A model generated the notes under the pieces. It was not told the DNA's origin. It made no database searches and worked only from the letters and a program-made list of their open reading frames with translations. Shown here one piece after another: positions 22,130 through 33,013 of a stretch of 64,000 nucleotides of DNA (positions within the stretch are counted from its first letter, which is position 1; every line of letters begins with the position of its first letter). Both the position numbers and the translations under genes were made by a program. The stretch spans positions 19,395,501 through 19,459,500 of the forward strand of contig CM032230.1 of the NCBI GenBank assembly GCA_019009955.1, given 5' to 3'. The DNA comes from Riptortus pedestris (lineage: Eukaryota; Arthropoda; Insecta; Hemiptera; Alydidae).

Positions 22130-23192
22130 TAGATGGTTTCAGTTCTTTTATTGCATATTCTAATTCATTGTGTGTAAACGGGCAGTTATATTCATAGTGG
22201 GATTCATTTTCTTGGTATGTAGGTTCTTTGAAATCTATTTCCTGAGTTTAGGTGATATGGTTGGTGACGTCATCACGGTTTGATTTGGCAGCAAACTATT
22301 TTACAAAAGATTCAGATTTTGTTTGTGGATCAGTTACTATTTCGCCTTGTATATTCAATATGGGAGCTTCTATGGTGTATTGCCTTCTTATTTTTCCCTA
22401 AACGTTTTTTTTTGGTGTTTTTTGTTAATGGTTTCAGCATACTTTTTCCATGAGCATTTCTTTTTATCTTTTGTTAGGTTTCTTACTATTGCTTATTGTT
22501 TCTTGTATTTTATTAAATTATCTATTGGGGAGTGCTGGAAATTTTTTAGAGCCTTGTTCTTTAATTTGATTGCTGCCCGGCATTCTTTGTCAAACCATGG
22601 GGCATGATTTGTTTTAGAAAATCCCCTAGTTTTTCGAATGGTGTCTTGTGCGCTTTGTATAAATAATACAGTTTGTAAAGTAGGTTACCATTTCATCTGT
22701 GTTCTCAGGGATTTGTTGATTTGATATGATATGTTTGTTCGATGTCACGGATATTTGCCTCACCGAAACGTTCGGAAGCAAAGCGTCTTGCGCTACGATC
22801 AAGACCTGGGTGTCTGAAATCCTGAGGGAATCCTTTTAATTTCTGTAAAGGTATTAATCCACTCGTCGCGGGCTTGCTCATCACGAGCTTTTACCGTTGT
22901 TGTTTTGATATGGCCATTTTTTCTTTCAATTCATCCATTTTGCTTCCTCTGTGATCCATCTCGGGTGCCTTTTAAGTGGGCATCTCTTCATTGAGATACA
23001 GCAATAGTGGGAAATGATCACTTCCATGTTGGTCATTACAGACATCCCATGTGAGTTGCATGTCTAATGTTGGTGATACGAATGAAAGGTTTATGGCTGA
23101 TTGGGAGCCTGACCTGGGGCATATACATATGAGTGATGGAGCCTGTAAGTAATGGAGTCTGTCGAGTCAATTATTCTTCGGATTGTGTTACC
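22130..23192 (-). pseudogene. Same ORF2: endonuclease C-terminus and linker
   Basis: Near 22997-23025 the minus strand encodes DQHGSDHFPLLL, the conserved SDH box at the end of APE-type endonucleases, preceded by AINLSFVSPTLDMQLTWDV. Near 22560-22605 it encodes PWFDKECRAAIKLKNKALK, typical of the linker between endonuclease and RT in the I/jockey group. The upstream part of the endonuclease continues beyond the inserted P-like element, at 25024. Confidence 0.8.
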
Positions 23193-23695
23193 CAAGGTAC
23201 GTATAAGATAAGGTAGCGCCATTTGACGAATAGCCAATCAAAATGCAGCGAGCCTGCTACGTCACTCGATTCCTAGCCACGCCCCCAACCAGCTTAAAAA
23301 CGATCGATATACGCTGTTTTCTGATTAATTTGGTGAATACAAAATTTATAAAATGGTATAGGTCAATAAATGGTACAAATTACTTTAGCTGAATATATTT
23401 TACTTTAAATAAACCATGTACAAATTAGATTCCATTAAAAATAAATACACAATAGTTCCTTAAAATTGAGATATATTTAAAATCGTAATTTTTCTACATA
23501 ATCAACACAATACAAAGAAAAATTTTGCTATAATAAGATAAAATGTTCAAAACATGAAAACAGTTATGCCTAATATTATACAAAGAAATTAAAGTCAATG
23601 ACATTGAACAAACCAAGCAATAAACTAAGATACCAGTTACTAGAATATGTTAGCAAATTATTTTAAACATCAAATAGTCCATTCAGGTACAAGAT

Positions 23696-24440
23696 TTTTA
23701 AAGTATATCATTGGCATGTAATCCTTCTTGTCCTAAAAAGATGCATATATTTCGAGTCGCAGGGATGCCTCGGTTCCAGTTAAATCCTTGTGAAGAGAAT
23801 GGCACTGATGTTGGAGCCTATGCATTAAAATCCCACAGAATAAATAACTGTGAAAGAAACATGTAATAACATTACTAATGGACCATGGGAAATAACTCCA
23901 ATAGTTCTCTATAGGATAGAACTACAAGAAAATAATTCTTTCCTTACATTTTAAATCTCACCTTTTTAAAAGCTGTCATTGGCATGTAGTCCGCTTGTCC
24001 AAAACTGTTGCTGCTGATATATTTGGAGTGTATGAATTTAAAGCGCACCGTCCCATAGAATAAATAACTGTGAAAGAAACATGTAACATCATTACTAATG
24101 GACCATGGGAAATTAATTCCTATAGTGCTCTATAGGATACACTGCAGGAAGATAATTATTTTTCTTATATTTTAAATCTTATCTTTTCAAAAGCTGTCAT
24201 TGGCATGTAGTCTGTCTTGTCGAAGACAGTTGTTGCTGATATATGTGGAGTGTATGAATTTAAACCGCACTGTCCTATAGAATAAATAGCTGTGAAAGAC
24301 ACATGTAATATCATTACTAATGGACTATGGGAAATAAATTCCTATAGAGCTCTATAGGATACATTACAAGAAAATAATTCTCTTTCTTACATTTTAAATC
24401 TTACCTTTTTAAAAACTGTCATTGGCATGTAGTCTTCAGT
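23696..24440 (-). repeat. Four tandem units (~221 bp) carrying an exon-like segment
   Basis: The block CTGTCATTGGCATGTAGTC begins near 23704 (variant), 23970, 24191 and 24413; the last two spacings are ~221-222 bp and the first is longer. On the minus strand the fourth unit reads DYMPMTVFKK followed by GTAAGA, and the second and third read DYMPMTAFKK followed by GTGAGA or GATAAGA, so a coding end plus splice donor has been multiplied. CTGTGAAAGA(A/C)ACATGTAA(C/T)ATCATTAC is shared among units. Confidence 0.75.
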
Positions 24441-24863
24441 ATTAGCTGAAAAATCACTTTTCTTCTTTTTGGGAGAAATCTCATTAATGTGACACAGGGC
24501 ACGTTTACATATTTTCACTCCTACATTGTCTAGATGTTTCACTTTTTGAGTCAGAAGTAGAAGTTTGTTTACTTAAGGACGACACTGGTAAATTCAGGTG
24601 GGGCAGAGCTTCTTCTTTTAATTTCAATCTATTAGGAACATAGCCTAACAATTCTGCTTGTAAATTCCTTTCATAATCACTGTCGCTGAAATGTTCTGAA
24701 CAAACCCGTGAAGTATCAGGATTAAAGTTCAAATCTTCTCGTCTGCACAGGACTACTCACTGTTTCTTAATTTCTGGGTTTTTCGGGAACTGGTTAAAAG
24801 ATACTGACTTGCCTGATTTCCTAGGGTTGTTGGAATATGTTGCTACGGCACAATCACTCGGCA
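24406..24863 (-). pseudogene. THAP-domain N-terminus of a P-like transposase
   Basis: From an ATG at 24863 the minus strand reads MPSDCAVATYSN ... SFNQFPKNPEIKK, a TGA stop where the family has Trp, then CRREDLNFNPDTSRVCSEHF and later YVPNRLKLKEEA. This is a C2CH THAP zinc finger: Cys near residue 5, a missing second Cys (Tyr instead), and the C-x2-H pair in VCSEHF; the AVPTIF-type tail is replaced by YVPNRL. After a frameshift near 24550 the frame continues as KRALCHINEISPKKKK (a basic stretch) to DYMPMTVFKK and a splice donor. THAP proteins bind DNA; in P elements this domain recognises the transposon. Broken, so not functional. Confidence 0.75.
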
Positions 24864-25023
24864 TTTTGAAAAAAATAAGTTATAACACTAAAAAATAAAA
24901 AAAATCACAAAAAGATAGAGATGCTCACTATGTAAACAAAGCTCAAATAGGTATTGGATGACGTAATGCGCCAAAGTCGCAAAAAAGTCACGATCTGCGC
25001 ACCTGCCGAATGGCACCCCCCTG

Positions 25024-25478
25024 GTGTTACCTCTAGTGTTTGGTGTTGCTGGACTCCAGGATGGATGAGAACCATTCATTCTCCTAATACTATATACGGA
25101 GCAGGAAGACTGTTCATGAGCTGTAGAACTGCAGCTTCATTTATATTTCCAGTGGGGGAGGTATATATCACATATGGTGATGGCAAATTTTAGTTTTTCT
25201 TTTGTTACTAAGGCTTGAAGTGGTGTATCTATTGGTAATTCCTCGGAGAATAGGTCCTTTCTCACAGCTGTAGCTACTCCTCCGTGGGCGTGTTCGCCGT
25301 CTTCTATATCCTTATCCTTCCTATAGATTTGATGTCTAGAGCTTTTGTTCGTTTTTAGTTTTGTTTCCTGCAGGCAACGTATAGGTAGGTGGGTTGTAGT
25401 CATGGAGGAGGATTTTTTTTCTTCATACTGTGTTCTTACCCCGTTGCAATTAAAACTTATGATAGGCATGATTAACAA
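25024..25478 (-). pseudogene. I/jockey-type ORF2: endonuclease N-terminus
   Basis: Begins at 25478 with PIISFNCNGVRTQYEE, then CLQETKLK (the QETK active-site box with catalytic Glu), HGGVATAVRKDLF and ITICDIYLP; after a frameshift near 25140 it continues as LPAPYIVLGE(F)NGSHPSW, the (D/E)xN catalytic box, to TPNTRGNT. This is the N-terminal part of an APE-type endonuclease that nicks target DNA. The frame resumes at 23192 on the other side of the P-like element without loss of register. Confidence 0.85.
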
Positions 25479-25479
25479 C

Positions 25480-26040
25480 GTTTTGTTTTGAGACCTGCTT
25501 CATTAGTTAAACTATTTTTATTTTCTAAGGGGTAATTACAATATATTTCTTTTTATTATATTTATTTTGATTGATTTGAATTAAGTGTTTAAACAGGTAA
25601 TATTAGTTTGAAAGGTTTATTTAGACAGTGTGGTTGAATTTGTTGTTTGAGTGTGTGTAATCATGATGTTGCAGCATCACGTGTGAGTTATAGTGTGTCC
25701 ATATCATCATCGCTTTTCGATTTATTTCCTTTCTTTTTTCTACTTCTTTTGTGATACTTAGGTATCAAGAATTGCTCAGTGTTTGCCAGTGCTCCCGGCG
25801 GATTCTCACTTCCGATAGAGTGAGAACCTTAGCTAACATAAGGGCTGGGGGGAGTGAGAGGGGTTATGGAGGCTGGGTAGCCTGTCAAACTGAATCGTTT
25901 ATTCCACAGACAGATAGCACAATGATAAACACAGCATCAACCTCAACCACTGATCTAGGTACTGGATTAGTGAGTTCTAATAAGGCCCCTCCAGTGTTAT
26001 TCAGTAGAAGAAAACAGAGAACAAACTAGCGACACCTAGA
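25480..26040 (-). other. Upstream of ORF2; possible ORF1 relic
   Basis: Near 25690-25770 the minus strand reads KYHKRSRKKKGNKSKSDDDM followed by DTL and a stop, a basic tail that could be the end of a retrotransposon ORF1. The rest gives no recognisable Gag or zinc-knuckle motif. A plus-strand 92-codon frame at 25751-26029 has no recognisable domain. Assignment is weak. Confidence 0.3.
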
Positions 26041-26269
26041 ACATAAGTTATAACACCTGGCGCTTTCATCTAGTTTCTAAATCTTAAATACGTGATTAAC
26101 TCTGTGTACTTTTTCGTGTAAGTAGTTTTCGCAACAATATATACAATAGATATCCATCCGGCTTCTTACTTTATATGAAAGTTTGGTCACTTAAAATGAA
26201 CGTGATGTTATAATGAATGGTTTTGTTTTAACCTAGTATGGCTACTATATATAGTTCGGGGATGATAAT

Positions 26270-26830
26270 ATTTATATATGAAACAATTGTAACAAGGTTA
26301 ATAAGTGAAAGGTACTTAGGAATACTGCAATTCAGTCAAACTTCTATTGTATTTGGAGAAGGAGAGTCGGAGACAGTATAGCACGCCGGAACTATCTTCC
26401 ATATTTGGAGGTCGTTAACCCTGAGGATCCTGAAGAGGTTTTGATATGGATGACAACCACTAACAAAATTCTAGTAGGAAGATTTAATAAATCTTATAAC
26501 GAATTATATTACCAGTTATGAGTGTTTTACTGATGTTATCATCTAACCATGCTACATTTACAATTTCTGAATTGGAATTGTCAATCGTATTATAGCCATA
26601 TTTTGAATGTTCTAGTATCTATTCAATAGCTTTATTAATAGCCATTAGTTCATTAGCTTTATTAGTTATCTTCCTTCACTGTCCCTTTGCTTTCTTTTTG
26701 TACGCCGAACTTATTGGACATTCTCACCTTAACAAGTTTGTGATGAGGCAGGTTTCTTGGAAGAATCCATTTAAATGAATGTTATTAATCATAAAAAAGT
26801 GGAAACATCCCTTATCGTTTCCTATAATAA
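26270..26830 (+). repeat. R1 dispersed repeat copy c
   Basis: One of the better R1 copies: GAAAGGTACTTAGGAATACTGC, GGAGAGTCGGAGACAGTATA, CTGAGGATCCTGAAGAGG, ATTCAATAGCTTTATTAAT and TGGAAGAATCCATTTAAATG in the same order as at 40920-41170, 43200-43560 and 45180-45500. No coding frame. Confidence 0.65.
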
Positions 26831-26980
26831 AAAAGTTGTACACAGCTATACTTGTACTCCGTATAGCTTTTTAATAGCTGATATTGGACCAATTCCCTAT
26901 TAGTGTTAGATGAAATAAATGATTATGTTCTTAAACGGCTAATATTATTATATCGGCTTTGAATTTAATTATTTTTAAAC

Positions 26981-27170
26981 ACATGGTAAACCAAGAGTGG
27001 CGAGTTCGATTCTCGCCTGGGCAAAGGGAATTATTTAGTGTCGGAATTCATTAAATAACATCCTAAGTCCCGCCCAGGCTAGAAAAGTGTGGTGAACTAC
27101 AGATAGATAAGCCACCCGAATTAGCCTTAGTTGCAAAAAGTGGACGTTAATAAATAATAATAATAATTAT
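26981..27170 (+). mobile_element. 5'-truncated SINE copy
   Basis: Starts at ACATGGTAAACC (A-box half lost), perfect B box GAGTTCGATTCTC, body to GTGGACGTTAATAAATAATA and an (AAT)n tail. 5' truncation is usual for LINE-mobilised copies. From 27170 to 27690 I see no gene. Confidence 0.75.
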
Positions 27171-27921
27171 CTTTATTATTATTAATATTTAATTAAATTA
27201 TTAACTCATTGCAACTTATGCTAATTGGCACTAATATTTAATTAATTAGTTAATTTAATTAATGTGTTGAATGAACTCCTCAGTGCCTTTTCGGTACTAA
27301 ACTTATAGCCTTTAAGCGTCCACAAACATCTTTATGTGACCAATAAATTTTTAGGAATTTAGGGACCCCCTTTTTTTTTAACTGCATATAATGAATCATG
27401 TTCAGTCAAATCACAATTTACCTCTTTCAGGTAGTACACCATATGAATATGAAAATAGGACGGACACTTACTCTTTCCCTCCATGTTCGACACCTACTCC
27501 TTTTTTCCTGTCCATCTTGTTGCCCTTTGAATTCCTCGGCTAATTCCTTCATTAGTTGCTTCAGCCGTCCATTGGCAGCTACCCTCTCATTACCTTATAC
27601 TTTACACTTACCTCTCATTCTACTCCAATCTAGCCGTTTCCAAGTACATAGGAGTGTGCGCTTGGGCTTAGTTTAAGCACCGCCTTCCTGACGGACATTT
27701 ATGCTTGGAGAGAAGAAAACGTCCAAATCTTTACAAGATGTTTATTTCAGCTCTTAAGTGCTTTCACAAACTATTGTCTCGCATCTTCAGTGGTGCACAT
27801 AAAACCAACCACTCCAAACAAGACTATAAAATATGCTAGTATCAATAAATAAAAAGAAATATCTAAATAATGTAAATATAAATAAACATAGGTCAAATGT
27901 GTTAATGAAATACGGAGAGTG

Positions 27922-27993
27922 AGAGATCTGTTGGGAATATATATGCTGGAATTATGTTCTCTAGTCCAGCATATATATTCCCAACAGATCTCT
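27922..27993. repeat. Perfect 29 bp inverted repeat
   Basis: Arms 27922-27950 and 27965-27993 are exact reverse complements (AGAGATCTGTTGGGAATATA... and its mirror) around a 14-base loop. No poly-T follows, so it is not a terminator-like element. It may be the junction of two inverted repeat copies. Confidence 0.85.
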
Positions 27994-28258
27994 GCTGATC
28001 TACTTGCTTACACTCGTTGGGAAAGACAGCAAGTGACTTCAGGTGCGTGGGGGATAACATTGAGGTCCAGTACCCCTGACAAACAGTGCACGAAAACGTA
28101 ACTTTTCCTGGACATGGCCGTTACTAAAAGCATTTTTGCAACAAATACGAACGTGACCTATCATTTTAAAGATTTTTTAACGCTGAATTAAAGTATGTAA
28201 TGAGTTTTCCGAAAATAATTACTGATAAAAAGGTATAACAAAAGTAATGTACCAAACT

Positions 28259-28414
28259 TTCTATGGTAGTAATTATATTATTATTTTTAATGGAAATAAT
28301 TATATTACTGTTACATAATACTTTAGAAGTATTTAGAAGCTTGCAAAACGTATTCAGAGAATAAAGGAAGTGTCTTTTATAAACAATTTGTTGATGGTAT
28401 TAATTAATTGTGAT
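28259..28414 (+). repeat. Direct repeat flanking the minisatellite, left copy
   Basis: About 155 bp beginning CTATGGTAGTAATTATATTA and ending TAATTAATTGTGAT, matching 30096-30254 with small indels. The array lies between the two. Confidence 0.8.
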
Positions 28415-30040
28415 CCTCAGTTTCTGCTGGTTCGATGGGGAAACTGAACTGGGCTTGGGGAACCTGCTAATGCTCCTGTTACTGAGAACACTTTGCCTAA
28501 TTAAGAAAATCACTAGAATCTTGGAGGATAAAATAACTATTAGAATCCCTTCAGTCCTTACTGTATGCATGTCCAATAGAGAAACTGAACTGGGCGAAAT
28601 GGGCTTCGGGAACCTGCTGATGCTCCTGTTACTGAGAACACTTTGCCTAATTAAGAAAATCACTTGAATCTAGGAGGATAAAATAACTATTAGAATCCCT
28701 TCAGTCCTCACTGTATGCATGCCCAATAGAGAAACTGAACTGGGCGAAATGGGCTTCGGGAACCTGCTGATGCTCCTGTTACTGAGAACACTTTGCCTAA
28801 TTAAGAAAATCACTTGAATCTAGGAGGATAAAATAACTATTAGAATCCCTTCAGTCCTCACTGTATGCATGTCCAATAGAGAAACTGAACTGGGCCAAAT
28901 GGGCTTCGGGAACCTGCTGATGCTCCTGTTACTGAGAACACTTTGCCTAATCGAGAAAATCACTAGAATCTTGGAGGATAAAATAACTATTAGAATCCCT
29001 TCAGTCCTTACTGTATGCATGTCCAATAGAGAAACTGAACTGGGCCAAATGGGCTTCGGGAACCTGCTGATGCTCCTGTTACTGAGAACACTTTGCCTAA
29101 TTAAGAAAATCACTTGAATCTTGGAGGATAATATAACTATTAGAATCCCTTCAGTCCTCACTGTATGCATGTCCAATAGAGAACCTGAACTGGGCCAAAT
29201 GGGCTTTGGAAACCTGCTGATGCTCCTGTTACTGAGAACACTGCCTAATTAAGAAAATCACTAGAATCTTGGAGGATAAAATAACTATTAGAATCCCTTC
29301 TGTCCTCACTGTATGGATGTCCAATAGAGAAACTGAACTGGGCAAAATGGGCATTGGTAACCTCCTGATACTCCTGTCACTGAGAACTTTGCCTGATTAA
29401 GAAAATCACTGTATGCATGTCCAATAGAGAAACTGAACTGGGTCAAATGGGTTTCGGGAACCTGCTGATGCTCCTGTTACTGAGAACACTTTGCCTAATT
29501 AAGAAAATCACTGTATGCATGTCCAATAGAGAAACTGAACTGGGCAAATGGGTTTCGGGAACCTGCTGATGCTCCTGTTACTGAGAACACTTAGCCTAAT
29601 TAAGAAAATCACTGTATGCATGTCCAATAGAGAAACTGAACTGGCCAAATGGGCTTTGGAAACCTGCTGATGCTCCTGTTACTGAGAACACTTAGCCTAA
29701 TTAAGAAAATCACTGTATGCATGTCCAATAGAGAAACTGAACTGGCCAAATGGGCTTTGGAAACCTGCTGATGCTCCTGTTACTGAGAACACTTTGCCTA
29801 ATTAAGAAAATCACTGTATGCATGTCCAATAGAGAAACTGAACTGGGCCAAATGGGCTTCGGGAACCTGCTGATGCTCCTGTTACTGAGAACACTTTGCC
29901 TAATCGAGAAAATCACTAGAATCTTGGAGAATAAAATAACTATTAGAATCCCTTCAGTCCTCACTGTATGCATGTCCAATAGAGAAACTGAACTGGGCGA
30001 AATGGGCTATGGGCTTCAGCTGAATGAAGTAAATCATTAG
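28415..30040. repeat. Minisatellite with 150 bp and ~101 bp units
   Basis: CTGTATGCATG marks unit starts at 28561, 28711, 28861, 29011 and 29161 (exact 150 bp period), 29309, then 29409, 29511, 29612, 29713, 29814 (about 101 bp, lacking the GGAGGATAAAATAACTATTA block) and 29964. Units differ by few bases. Because 150 is a multiple of three and the unit has no stop in some frames, open frames of 82-118 codons appear on both strands; both read the same repeat, and I do not consider them genes. Confidence 0.95.
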
Positions 30041-30095
30041 GCTCCAAGGAGGAACTCGAAACCGATAAGATGCTTGATGTGATTTGAAAAGAAGT

Positions 30096-30254
30096 TCTAT
30101 GGTAGTAATTATATTATTATTTTTAATGTGAACAATTATAATTGCTAAATAATACTTTAGAAGTATTTAGAAGCTTGCAACTAACTACGTATTCAGAGAA
30201 TTAAAGGAAATGTCTTTTATAAACAATTTGTTAATGGTATTAATTAATTGTGAT
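30096..30254 (+). repeat. Direct repeat flanking the minisatellite, right copy
   Basis: Partner of 28259-28414, directly before the Transib relic. It is less like a target duplication (too long and diverged) than a repeat inherited through a duplication. Confidence 0.8.
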
Positions 30255-30308
30255 TTATAAACTTTATAGTGTAAAGAAGTCTATTTTTTTTTTAAATGTT
30301 CATTGATT

Positions 30309-32015
30309 TTAATCTCCCTCTCTTTCAACTTCAGTGTCCATTTCATCTGTGCAAGCGTTGTCCATTTCTAACAACTCCAGAGCTTCGGGAAACACGTCTA
30401 CGATATTGTAGTTTTTTTGGTACTGTGGTTTTAAGGAATTAGGGAAAGGATACGATGTGATTAACAAATTATGTAAAATGTCTTCATTTGTGTTTATCCT
30501 GATTGTCTTTCTCGATCGAAATTCCCTAAAATTTCGAAAAACTTTCTTTCTAGCCTCTTGGGCTTCTTCCGACAATTACCCTATCGGCAATATGGTCTTT
30601 TCAATTTTCTCTTTTCCGTGCATAAGTTTCTTATGCACTTTGGGGGGGGCATATAATACCAACCGTATTTGTTTACAAATAGTTCTGCTGTTTCTATCGT
30701 AAACTTCTCGGACTTCTTTCCATCATCATACGTGAGGCAATAGTTTGCACTATAATCGCAAATCTCTTAATTTGTTCTTCGTCGATTGCTATTATTTCTG
30801 ATGTCAGTTTCGGGTCTTGAAAAAACTTTCTTGCTGTATTTCCGTCGTTAAATGTCCCTACACCTTGTTTTACACTATCAACGTGCAAACCCAACACAGC
30901 AAAATTTTTCATGAATTGCCTTTTTTCTTTCAGATTGAAGCAATTTAAATTCATTGGTTGAAGCCGACCATCTTTTGAAATCAAGGTTGTATGAAATGTG
31001 CAAGGGACGAATTTTTGCATGCAATGGAGATATCCCAAAGGAATTGTATTCTTCATTGCAAACTTTTTTTCGTATAGTTTCTAGATTGTTCATATCCTTG
31101 GGAGTCGTGACACAAATATAGCAACTCATCGATGAACTAGTTTCAGTTAGTACATTACACACCTTACCATTAATCATTGTTAACAACATATGATGCCTTA
31201 TTTCCGTCGAATCCAGTACAGTCGGAGTCAGCGATGAAATTTCAGCTTGCACTCGATAAACTTCCCTTTTAATTATTGCAGGAGTTTCTTTGCAAAATCT
31301 AAGAGGCCTACAGAAAAACGTCGAAAAGGGTTTTTCATTCTGCCATATAACTGCGGGGTTTAGAGAATCATACAGTTTAATTGGCACTACAGTAGTCAAC
31401 AAAATTGAAGAGTCATCAGTATTCTGATTACCTCCACTATATGATTGACGATACATACTCTGCCCAGAAGAACCATCACATCCCCATTTTGATACTTAGC
31501 ATTAGTTGCCGATAAAGTGGCAATTCGTTTTTTTAGTGTAGGTATAAGAAATAGTCGAGACATAATATTATTCATTAGTGATTGGGGGTTTATTTTGGCT
31601 TCTGTTGCATTATGTAGATACAATTCTTAGTCGGGTAGCATTCCGATTTCGCCACTATAATTTTGTGGTAGGAAGGAAAAATGTCCCCTTCATTCATTTT
31701 GATACTGTCTCTTAAAAGCATGTATTTAAATTTTGATATACCTGGGGAAGTGCTAATGGAAAAGGCTTCTTCTGAAGAGAACTTGTTTACGATGGAAGCA
31801 GTATGGTTAGCATTAAAACAGGAATCTTTGATTCTGCTAGCTTCATCGGGATTTTGTAATAAGTAATTCAAAACTGTCGCCAAATCGCGTTTGTTTTCTT
31901 TTCGGAAGTTCATTTTTCAGGAGCTCGTTTCCAGTGCACTGCTCTCTTAAACATTCAGTTCTGTGCATTTTATGTCGCTCGGAACATTCATTAAAAGGTT
32001 TTTCTTCACCTGACT
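30309..32015 (-). pseudogene. Transib (RAG1-like) transposase relic
   Basis: The minus strand carries, in order over several frames: KPFNECSERHK (N-terminus, near 31990), EEAFSISTSPGISKFKYMLL and PSYHKIIVAKSECYP (31600-31800), FCRPLRFCKETP, MLLTMINGKVCNVLTETSSS then CYICVTTPKDMNNL (30900-31300), NDGNTARKFFQDPKL (30830), and MSEEAQEARKKVFRNFREFR with RKTIRINTNEDIL at the C-terminus (30310-30570). The SEEAxEARNK block corresponds to the RAG1 region with the third catalytic Glu; TMxDGKVCN corresponds to the first catalytic Asp, here Asn. Length and order fit a Transib cut-and-paste transposase. Four or more frameshifts; dead. Terminal repeats were not identified. Confidence 0.75.
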
Positions 32016-33013
32016 GTTTGACTGTTACTGTAATTATAATTTCAAAACTACAGTTAGTAGTTGAGAAAATCAGTAGTTCCAAAAACAACTACAGTTAGTA
32101 ATTGTAACTATAGATGTAGTTGGAACTACATTTACTAAAGTAGTTACTTTAAAAAACTGTGTGAAACACTGTAGTTGAGGCTGTTAACAAATAACTACAT
32201 CCAATGTCTTTATATTCAAAAATTTATTATATTGCATATACTACATTATTATAATAACTGAAAATAATTTCAACGCAAATAAATGAAAACTAACGAAAAT
32301 ATGTAAATTCCTTTTTATATTTTCCCCAATAGAATGAAATATAAAATTGTTTGTGAATATAAATATGAAAATTTAAACAAATTAGCCATTAAAATTACTC
32401 TTAACACAGAAATTTTTTCGGACAGGCTATTTGTTTTTGGGGCGTATGCCATCGCGGCAAAAGAAAATAATCACTCTACAGCTCTGCTTCAAAAAATAAG
32501 GAGTTCTCGTCCTCAGTATCACTTTTAATGCCACTCAAAGTAATTTGTTTCATAAATCTTTTCGTCGCCGAGGACTGGTGGCGGATATAGAAGGCAAACT
32601 AGAGTTTGCTGGTAGAAGCGTCTACCTTCAGTTCTTCTGACATCTCAAATGACTATGGTTCGTCTCAGATGAGCCATTCAGCACCTCCACGAGTGTAAAT
32701 ATTCATATAGAAACATTCAAAATATGTTCACTCATTGGAACGGAAAATAGAGCTAATTGTAGTTGTAGTTATTACTCAATAACTACATTTACAATTACAA
32801 CTACTAATTGTAATTATTTTTATAACTACTTTTTATTTCATATGGTAGTTAGATTTAAGAATACCAACTACAAATACTGCAATTGCAAAACTAAGAAAAT
32901 GCAACTACAGTTACCAACTACATTTTTGTAACCGTAGTTGCAATTACATAACTACTATTTATTAGTTGATAGAATAGTTAATTACAAAAGTATTTAATTA
33001 CTGCACAACTCTG
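32016..33013. mobile_element. Non-autonomous element with AACTAC-rich arms
   Basis: Both sides are built from variants of AACTACA and GTAGTTG (about 32040-32175 and 32755-33013), and the right side, read inward, starts CAGAGTTGTGCAGTAATTAA, comparable to the left side near 32025. The ~580 bp between is AT-rich and non-coding. The left edge interrupts the Transib N-terminus. Such ends occur in some hAT-like and related MITEs; no target duplication was found, so the class is open. Confidence 0.45.

Larger units (their letters stand above)
23193..25023 (-). mobile_element. Non-autonomous P-superfamily element
   Basis: Bounded by the exact 8 bp direct repeat GTGTTACC (23185-23192 and 25024-25031). 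The ends are CAAGGTACG... on the left and ...CCCCCCTG on the right, i.e. CA...TG. The left end has ATAAGGTAGCGCCATTTGAC; the inverted right end has GGGTGCCATTCGGC, an imperfect match. P elements make 8 bp duplications, start with CA and have ATAAGGT in the terminal repeat (established for Drosophila P). Reading inward from the right is a THAP domain, as in P transposases. No RNase H-like catalytic region is present; the interior is tandem repeats. Confidence 0.7.

Noticed and set aside
25751..26029. 92-codon plus-strand frame as a gene
   Set aside because: No recognisable motif, lies next to a retrotransposon and shows no promoter or repeat context that supports coding.
27700..27830. Penelope-like element 3' end
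   Set aside because: A segment with CTCGCATCTTCAGTGG and AAGATGTTTATTTCAGC resembles such ends loosely, but no reverse transcriptase, ribozyme or second copy supports it.
28400..30040. Possible CRISPR-like array or repeat-protein gene
   Set aside because: Units are 101-150 bp with no unique spacers, so not CRISPR. Open frames exist on both strands at once simply because the unit length is divisible by three; no initiation context, signal or known domain.
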